Source: Heyndrickxia acidiproducens DSM 23148
Lineage (GTDB): Bacteria; Bacillota; Bacilli; Bacillales; Bacillaceae_C
Assembly: GCF_000374345.1 (NCBI RefSeq)
Contig: NZ_KB894001.1
Span: 1 to 46,066 of the forward strand
DNA length: 46,066 nt
Direction: 5' to 3'
This document shows, one piece after another, positions 41,109 to 46,066 of the stretch; within the stretch, counting starts at the first letter, position 1; each line of letters begins with the position of its first letter. The notes beneath the pieces were generated by a model. It did not search any database. It worked only from the letters and a program-made list of their open reading frames with translations, and was not told the origin of the DNA. A program made the position numbers and the translations under genes.

Positions 41109-42182
41109 ATGGAACAAGAAACGCTCGATTTATTTAAAACGCTGACTGAACTGCCAGGCGCACCGGGTAATGAGTCGGCCGTCCGCCAGTTTATGAAGCA
41201 GGAGCTGCAAAAATATTCGGATGAACTCATACAAGATAATCTCGGCAGCGTCTTTGGCGTAAGACGTGATCAGGAAGACGGGCCGGCCGTGATGGTGGCA
41301 GGGCATATGGATGAAGTCGGATTCATGGTTACATCCATTACTGAAAATGGCATGATCCGCTTTCAAACGCTTGGGGGCTGGTGGAGCCAGGTGCTGCTGG
41401 CCCAACGCGTACAAATTTATACGGATAATGGTCCTGTCATCGGCGTTGTTGGTTCAATTCCGCCGCATTTATTGGATGAAAATCAGAAATCCAAACCGAT
41501 GGACATTAAAAATATGCTGATTGATATCGGTGCTGATAACCGCGAAGATGCTGAAAAAATCGGGATTCGCCCGGGCCAGCCCATCTTGCCGGTCTGCCCG
41601 TTCACCCCAATGGCCAATCAAAAGAAAATTCTCGCCAAAGCCTGGGATAACCGTTATGGCTGCGGCCTCTCCATCGAATTGTTAAAAGAACTGCAGGGTG
41701 TAAAACTTCCGAACACGCTTTATTCGGGCGCTACGGTTATGGAGGAAGTCGGGACGCGCGGTGCACAGACAGCAGCGAATATGATTCAGCCGGATATTTT
41801 CTTTGCCCTCGATGCCAGTCCCGCCAATGATGCGTCCGGCGATAAAGAACAATTCGGGCAGCTTGGAAAAGGTGCATTGCTGCGGATTTACGACCGGACG
41901 ATGGTGACACATAAAGGCATGCGTGAGTTTGTTCTCGACACAGCTGAGAGCAATGATATCCGCTACCAGCATTTCGTGGCCCCGAATGGCGGGACAGATG
42001 CCGGCCGTGTTCATACCTCTAATGAAGGGGTACCGAGTGCCGTGATCGGGGTTTGCGCCCGCTATATCCATACACATGCCGCAATCCTTCATGTCGATGA
42101 CTATGCGGCAGCCAAGGCCTTGATCGTGAAATTGGTGCAGGCATGCGACCGGTCAACAGTGGATGCAATCCGTGCCAAGTAA
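41109..42182 (+). CDS. ytoP: M42-family aminopeptidase YtoP
   Basis: Co-catalytic metallopeptidase of the glutamyl/deblocking aminopeptidase type, usually a dodecameric tetrahedral complex in the cytoplasm. The ATG at 41109 (AAAGGAG 8 nt upstream) gives 357 residues, as in B. subtilis. Metal motifs: [12 protein letters not shown] (about 63-74), [10 protein letters not shown] (about 177-186, bridging Asp), [11 protein letters not shown] (about 211-221), [10 protein letters not shown], and the C-terminal [12 protein letters not shown]. Confidence 0.94.
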   Translation: MEQETLDLFKTLTELPGAPGNESAVRQFMKQELQKYSDELIQDNLGSVFGVRRDQEDGPAVMVAGHMDEVGFMVTSITENGMIRFQTLGGWWSQVLLAQRVQIYTDNGPVIGVVGSIPPHLLDENQKSKPMDIKNMLIDIGADNREDAEKIGIRPGQPILPVCPFTPMANQKKILAKAWDNRYGCGLSIELLKELQGVKLPNTLYSGATVMEEVGTRGAQTAANMIQPDIFFALDASPANDASGDKEQFGQLGKGALLRIYDRTMVTHKGMREFVLDTAESNDIRYQHFVAPNGGTDAGRVHTSNEGVPSAVIGVCARYIHTHAAILHVDDYAAAKALIVKLVQACDRSTVDAIRAK

Positions 42183-42240
42183 AAAGTAGCTGCTATCCAG
42201 TTTTTTAAACGGAAAAGCCAGACATATTGGGGTGAAAGGT

Positions 42241-42777
42241 TTGATAGTTGCAATTGGTTCAACCAATCCGGCGAAAGTGTCGGCTGTCCGGAAAGCCTTT
42301 GAAGTGCTTGACAGGCAGGAAGTCGAATTTGTCGCAGCAGGCGTTGCGTCCGGCGTAAAGGAACAGCCGTTTTCCGATGAAGAAACACTTGCAGGGGCCG
42401 TCAACCGTTCGAAGGCAGTGCTTGCTGAACAAAATGCGGATATCGGGATCGGTCTTGAAGGTGGTGTAGTTGAGACACCGCAGGGCTTGTTCCTGTGCAA
42501 CTGGGGCGCGCTGGCTGCAGAAGGAAGAGAGCCATTCGTCGCAGGCGGCGCAAGAATCCCGCTCCCGGATGAAATTGCCGGACGATTGCGGGCGGGAGAA
42601 GAACTGGGCCCGGTGATGGAAGAGTATGCAAAAAAAGAAAATGTCCGCAAAAAGGAAGGCGCAATCGGTGTTTTTACCAATGAACTCGTCACACGCGGCG
42701 ACATGTTCACACATATTACAAAGATGCTTTTAGGACAGTATTTGTATCAGAAAAGTAAAACGAAAGCTTCTAAATAA
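42241..42777 (+). CDS. DUF84-family non-canonical purine NTP phosphatase (YjjX-like)
   Basis: House-cleaning phosphatase hydrolysing ITP/XTP. The best start is TTG 42241, 6 nt after GGGGTG, giving 178 residues beginning MIVAIGSTNPAKVSAVRKAF; the GTG at 42232 sits within the ribosome site. SGVKEQPFSDEETLAGAVNR (about 38-57) and IGIGLEGGVVE (about 71-81) are the family's nucleotide and metal motifs. RKKEGAIGVFTNELVTRGDM is the C-terminal signature. Starts 58 nt after ytoP, likely cotranscribed. Confidence 0.88.
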   Translation: MIVAIGSTNPAKVSAVRKAFEVLDRQEVEFVAAGVASGVKEQPFSDEETLAGAVNRSKAVLAEQNADIGIGLEGGVVETPQGLFLCNWGALAAEGREPFVAGGARIPLPDEIAGRLRAGEELGPVMEEYAKKENVRKKEGAIGVFTNELVTRGDMFTHITKMLLGQYLYQKSKTKASK

Positions 42778-42847
42778 AACTGATTTTACATTCATCAGGC
42801 ATACCCGGTTCTTTAGATTCCGGTAATATGCCCTTGTCACGATTTTT

Positions 42848-42895
42848 AAAAAGCAGCTCCAAAAGTCCGGAACCGGTCTTTTGGAGCTGCTTTTT
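42848..42895. terminator. Bidirectional intrinsic terminator
   Basis: AAAAAGCAGCTCCAAAAG (42848-42865) pairs perfectly with CTTTTGGAGCTGCTTTTT (42878-42895); a small inner CCGG/CCGG stem caps it. About 70 nt past the DUF84 stop. The next 200 nt (42900-43118) are A/T-rich with nothing I can identify. Confidence 0.92.
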
Positions 42896-43118
42896 TGCGT
42901 AAAATAAGATAATTAAACGACGCGACAATTTTTCTTGGCATTTTATTTTTCATACAAAACTGCATTTTATATAATTGAATCCGTTTACTGAAATAAAGGA
43001 TTATCAAATTGTTCTCTATCTTCTTTTTTTCCAGCCATATCGTAAGAAAATTCTTCAAGCGAACGGTAATAAGGTATAAAAAATGGCGGATAAAGGTTCC
43101 GAATTGAAAGAAAATCCA

Positions 43119-43215
43119 TTGACACGCCCTTGCGATGTGATGTTTAATAACATTAAATAATAAAAAATGAAGAAATATAAAAATTTTTTAAGATTTATGT
43201 TATAAAATATAACAT
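43119..43215 (+). promoter_or_regulatory. Promoter and twin palindromic operators of the MFS gene
   Basis: Promoter: TTGACA (43119-43124), 18 nt, TTTAAT (43143-43148). Operator 1, ATGTT-TAAT-AACAT (43140-43153), overlaps the -10. Operator 2, ATGTTATA-AAA-TATAACAT (43197-43215), lies just before the ribosome site. Both share the ATGTT...AACAT frame and are centred 59-60 bp apart. This geometry suggests repression by a dimeric regulator binding two sites; the regulator is not in the window. Confidence 0.6.
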
Positions 43216-43232
43216 CAAAAAGGAGAATGTTC

Positions 43233-44489
43233 ATGAAAACGAAGCATCCTGCAGTTTTAATTATCTTATTTGCACTTGGCTGGGCCTTTATGTATGCAGA
43301 TCGAAATATTTTGTCTCCGGTAATGGGACTCATTCAAGATGACTGGAATTTAACCAAAAGCGAATTGGGTCTGATGTCTACTGTGTTTTTTATTGCATAT
43401 GCCGCCATGCAGATCCCGGCCGGCTTTATTGCGGACAAGTTTGGCAGGGTGAAAGTTCTCGTTGCCGGTTACGTTTTATTCGGGATCGGGACATTGCTTA
43501 GTGGAATGGCGCCTGGCCTGATGGTGTTTTTATTCATCCGTGCACTCACAGGAATCGGGGAGGGAACTTATTACGGGCCTCAATACGGCATTTCTTCCAG
43601 TTATATCTCAAAAAAATACCGTGGCATTTCCTCTGCAGCAATTAACAGCGGAATGGCTGTTGGCATATCGCTTGGATTTATGGCTTCTAGTTATTTTACA
43701 TTTACATTACATAAAGATTGGCAGTTTTCCTTTTACGTATTTGGCGCGCTTACGGTTATTGTCGCCATCCTGATCGGGCTTTTCATCAAAGATGAACGTG
43801 GCGGGCAGGACGCACCCGGATTTGTGAACAGCCAGCCTGAAAAATCGGATTTAAAATTGCTGTTCACGAAAAACCATATTTTCACTTATATTCTGATTTT
43901 CTGTTCCTTATACGGTTTTTTCAGCATGATAACCTGGCTTCCTTATTATTTGCAAACAGAAAGGGGCATTGATGGGTCGAAAACAGGGATTATCGCTTCT
44001 CTCGTCCCCTGGGCCTCCATACCGGGCGCGATATTGTTCGGCTATTTGTCAGACCGGATCAAAAACAAAAAGTTTATGATTCTATTGCTTGCCATACTGG
44101 GCACGGCCTGTCAGTTTATCATTCCGTATACGGATAATTATTCGTTTATGCTGGCCGGTTTGGTGATTTACGGTTTAATCGGGAAACTGGCACTTGATCC
44201 GGTTTTGATTTCGTATATTGCTGATCAAACACCGGCAAATATGTACGCCAGAGCGTATAGCATTTTCAATTTTGCCGGTATGCTTTCCTCGATATTTGCC
44301 CCGTATATTACAGGATTTATGGCAGAAGTAACCGGGAAAATAGAAGTGGGGTTCTATATTTCGGGTATTTTACTTTTGATCGGCGGACTTCTTTTCTTGT
44401 TCACTGATGCTAAAGTTCCTGTGAAAAATTTAAACGTAAGGAAGGAAGCAGGGGAGGGTGCGGTAATGATGCCGGCTGAAAAGTTTTAA
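43233..44489 (+). CDS. MFS transporter (anion:cation symporter-like), substrate unknown
   Basis: 418-residue, twelve-segment permease. The ATG at 43233 is preferred (AGGAG 7 nt upstream) over the ATG at 43227, which would be 1 nt from the ribosome site. The N-terminal GWAFMYADRNILSPVM with Arg-Asn in helix 1 (about 14-29) and the loop GFIADKFGRVKVLVAGYVL (about 66-84) resemble organic-acid/hexuronate-type (ACS) symporters rather than drug exporters. Single-gene unit with its own operators. Not part of the conserved yt- gene order, so possibly an accessory uptake gene. Confidence 0.8.
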   Translation: MKTKHPAVLIILFALGWAFMYADRNILSPVMGLIQDDWNLTKSELGLMSTVFFIAYAAMQIPAGFIADKFGRVKVLVAGYVLFGIGTLLSGMAPGLMVFLFIRALTGIGEGTYYGPQYGISSSYISKKYRGISSAAINSGMAVGISLGFMASSYFTFTLHKDWQFSFYVFGALTVIVAILIGLFIKDERGGQDAPGFVNSQPEKSDLKLLFTKNHIFTYILIFCSLYGFFSMITWLPYYLQTERGIDGSKTGIIASLVPWASIPGAILFGYLSDRIKNKKFMILLLAILGTACQFIIPYTDNYSFMLAGLVIYGLIGKLALDPVLISYIADQTPANMYARAYSIFNFAGMLSSIFAPYITGFMAEVTGKIEVGFYISGILLLIGGLLFLFTDAKVPVKNLNVRKEAGEGAVMMPAEKF

Positions 44490-44518
44490 ATGTTTTCCGC
44501 CATTTTAATATTGAAAAT

Positions 44519-44547
44519 TTGCATTCACACCGGATATATGTTAAAAT
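44519..44547 (+). promoter_or_regulatory. Sigma-A promoter of the DUF1646 gene
   Basis: TTGCAT (44519-44524), 17 nt, TAAAAT (44542-44547). The transcript would begin near 44554, giving an about 129-nt leader. Confidence 0.65.
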
Positions 44548-44553
44548 TACAAT

Positions 44554-44682
44554 ATACATTCGAAAACCAAAAGTAATTTAATAGATTGTCTTTTTTGGAG
44601 GAGCCTGTCACCAAGGGATACGTATGTCCCACGGTGGCAGGCTTTTTTAATTCCAGAAAAAAATTAACGAAGGAGTGGTTTA
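44554..44682 (+). promoter_or_regulatory. Terminator-containing leader; candidate Na+-responsive riboswitch
   Basis: Between promoter and gene lies an intrinsic terminator. GCCTGTCACC (44603-44612) pairs with GGTGGCAGGC (44633-44642), an inner stem GGGA/TCCC encloses TACGTATG, and TTTTTT follows (44643-44648). Upstream, CCAAAAG (44567) can pair with CTTTTTTGG (44590). Since the terminator is downstream of the gene's own promoter, it must be conditional. RNA motifs upstream of DUF1646 genes have been reported as Na+-sensing riboswitches; I cannot confirm from memory that this leader fits that consensus. Confidence 0.5.
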
Positions 44683-45759
44683 ATGGTCATTGGATTATCA
44701 ATCATTTTATTGCTGGTGCTGTTCCTGCCGTTTACAAAATTTGTCGAGCGGAACATTGAAGTGTTTTTGTTTGTGATGGGGATTGCGGCTGTGATTGTCA
44801 GCCAGTCTTTTTCCTGGCATCTTGTGAAGGAAGCTTTGATACACCCGTTAAGCATTACGATAGCTGTACTGATTGCCGGGCTCTTGTTCCGGTGGTTTGA
44901 GAAACCAATTGAAAAAGGAATTGTCTGGATCAGCAATGCGATGCCGTACCGATTGTTTATTGGATTATTTGTAGTGGTCCTCGGGCTCCTTTCAAGTATC
45001 ATCACCGCAATCGTTGCCGCTATTGTCCTGGTTGCAGTGATCAGCATTTTACGGCTTGACCGGAAGACGGAAATCCGATTGGTTGTGCTTGCTTGTTTTG
45101 CAATAGGTTTGGGCGCCGTGCTCACACCGATTGGGGAGCCGCTGTCCACAATTGTCGTGAGCAAATTGAATGAAGACTTCTTTTATTTATTGAAGTTGGT
45201 TGGTACTTCCGTGATTCCGGCAGTCATCATTTTTGGGGTAATCGCTGCTTTCATGGTGAAACCCGGACAGCATTCGCTCGGCCGTCTGGAAGCGGCAGCA
45301 GGAAAAGAACTGGAAAAGCAATCCGTGGAAGATGGCGGCTTAACAGCTGAAGCTTCTTCATTATCAGAATCCTACAGGGAAATTTTAATCCGCGGCTTAA
45401 AGATTTATTTGTTTGTCATGGCGCTGACTTTTCTTGGCGCCGGATTTGAACCGTTTATTGAAGCGTATTTGCTGGATCTCAGCCCGCTTGTTCTGTATTG
45501 GATAAACATGGTTTCTGCTGTACTGGACAATGCCACACTTGCCGCGGCAGAAATCAGTCCGGCGATGGGTGATGAAACCGTTAAAGATATTTTAATGGGT
45601 CTTTTAATCAGCGGCGGCATGTTAATCCCGGGAAATATTCCGAATATCATTGCTGCCGGGAAGTTAAAAATCACCAGTAAAGAATATGCGCGTTTTGCGT
45701 TTCCGATTGGTTTGGCTGCGATGGCCATCTATTTTGTGATTATTGTTTTGGTAAAATAA
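44683..45759 (+). CDS. DUF1646 membrane protein, putative cation transporter
   Basis: 358-residue polytopic protein (about ten hydrophobic segments) distantly related to the arsenite/NhaD ion-transporter superfamily. Two similar halves are visible. LGAVLTPIGEPLSTIVVSKL (about 144-163) in the first half and MLIPGNIPNIIAAGKLKITS (about 310-329) in the second look like the paired re-entrant substrate-binding motifs. YWINMVSAVLDNATLAAAEI also belongs to this family pattern. Likely Na+ or other cation export. AAGGAG precedes the ATG by about 9 nt. The leader carries a conditional terminator. Confidence 0.8.
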   Translation: MVIGLSIILLLVLFLPFTKFVERNIEVFLFVMGIAAVIVSQSFSWHLVKEALIHPLSITIAVLIAGLLFRWFEKPIEKGIVWISNAMPYRLFIGLFVVVLGLLSSIITAIVAAIVLVAVISILRLDRKTEIRLVVLACFAIGLGAVLTPIGEPLSTIVVSKLNEDFFYLLKLVGTSVIPAVIIFGVIAAFMVKPGQHSLGRLEAAAGKELEKQSVEDGGLTAEASSLSESYREILIRGLKIYLFVMALTFLGAGFEPFIEAYLLDLSPLVLYWINMVSAVLDNATLAAAEISPAMGDETVKDILMGLLISGGMLIPGNIPNIIAAGKLKITSKEYARFAFPIGLAAMAIYFVIIVLVK

Positions 45760-45770
45760 TTCACCCACTT

Positions 45771-45804
45771 AAAATGAGGACTTCGTACAGAAGTCCTCAT
45801 TTTT
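45771..45804 (+). terminator. Intrinsic terminator used as intron insertion site
   Basis: Perfect 14-bp stem AAAATGAGGACTTC / GAAGTCCTCATTTT, 5-nt loop, T-run ending at 45804. The group II intron begins 1-2 nt later. Confidence 0.93.
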
Positions 45805-45805
45805 G

Positions 45806-46066
45806 GTGCGCCGCGCATGACGATTCGCTAGGCGGCGAAAGTCCGCTATGGGGGTAGATAGCGACCAACCATTAGCCAAGAGCAAGGGTGTCCATTGTGA
45901 AGTGGAATCTGAAGGAAGCTGGAGGCAAAATTCTGACCCGAGGAACACGAATACCATCAGGCGTACTCTTACAGGGTAAGACTGCCAAACAAGTCAAAGC
46001 CCAAAAGCTATCCGGATGTGGAGGCGTAAATGGTACGGGTGCATGGAATGAAAGGGAATCGTCTTA
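45806..46066 (+). mobile_element. Group II intron, probable class C, 5' part
   Basis: Starts GTGCGCC, the conserved 5' splice-site pattern. Domain I landmarks of bacterial IIC introns follow: GGCGGCGAAAGTCCGC, AGCAAGGGTGTCC, GGAATCTGAAGGAAGC, and GAGGAACACGAATACCATC near 45940. These closely resemble the Oceanobacillus iheyensis IIC intron as I remember it. Insertion directly after a terminator hairpin is the known target preference of class C. The intron runs beyond the window; its reverse-transcriptase ORF is not seen. Confidence 0.9.

Overview
The window is a piece of a Bacillaceae chromosome. Gene content and order match the 'yt-' region of Bacillus subtilis (dps, ytkD, ytlACD, ytmA/B, pckA, metK, asnB, ytoA, ytpA/B, ytqB, ytzC, yttB, leuS, cse60, ytfP, ytgP/murJ, ytzE, ytjP, dat, ytlP, ytlQ, ytmP, ytzH, trmB, ytnP, ytzB-like, ytoP). 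Strong AGGAGG ribosome sites, sigma-A/sigma-B promoters, an S-box and a T-box, and a sporulation protein (Cse60) support this. The moderate GC and the dispersed repeats suggest a Heyndrickxia (Bacillus) coagulans-like species, but that species guess is soft.

Layout. 1-370: edge of a probable IS200/IS605-type element. 370-3740: Zur-controlled zinc-binding lipoprotein, yidD, sigma-B-controlled dps, a small DUF6154-like gene and the Nudix gene ytkD. 3770-6430: ytlA-ytlC-ytlD ABC importer operon. 6600-8590: a gluconate permease gene cut after about 64 codons by a palindromic repeat array, next to a gluconate-kinase gene on the other strand. 8800-11050: FMN reductase, ytmA, ytmB and a Nudix-like gene with an altered Nudix box, convergent with pckA. 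12640-16570: pckA and metK diverge; metK is under a SAM-I riboswitch and is followed by asnB. 16730-20370: ytoA, the lysophospholipase/terpene-synthase pair ytpA-ytpB, and an LLM oxidoreductase. 20530-26010: ytqB with a translationally coupled 41-codon ORF, ytzC, a 57-codon ORF, an MFS exporter, and leuS under a leucine T-box.

26010-26970 is a repeat field. It is followed by two overlapping membrane-protein genes and cse60, then ytfP, murJ (ytgP), small genes, ytzE, pepV and dat. 34890-40140: a 54-codon gene, the RNA 2',3'-cyclic phosphodiesterase, ytlQ, ytmP, ytzH, trmB and the lactonase-like ytnP. 40140-40520 is another repeat array. 40600-45760: PepSY protein, ytoP, DUF84 NTPase, an MFS importer behind an operator-rich promoter, and a DUF1646 ion-transporter gene with a terminator-containing leader. 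The window ends inside a group II intron inserted directly behind that gene's terminator.

Most of the sequence is housekeeping core genome. The unusual content lies between genes. Palindromic tandem arrays of two or three unrelated sequence families all share a 52-bp period, at three sites (6844-6990, 26135-26790, 40150-40510). One array ends gntP exactly at its boundary, and at another site exactly four units of one family sit inside an array of a second family. No complete new defence or biosynthetic system is visible. The best leads are the 52-bp arrays, the regulated leader of the DUF1646 gene, the twin-palindrome operator of the MFS gene, and several unlisted small genes.
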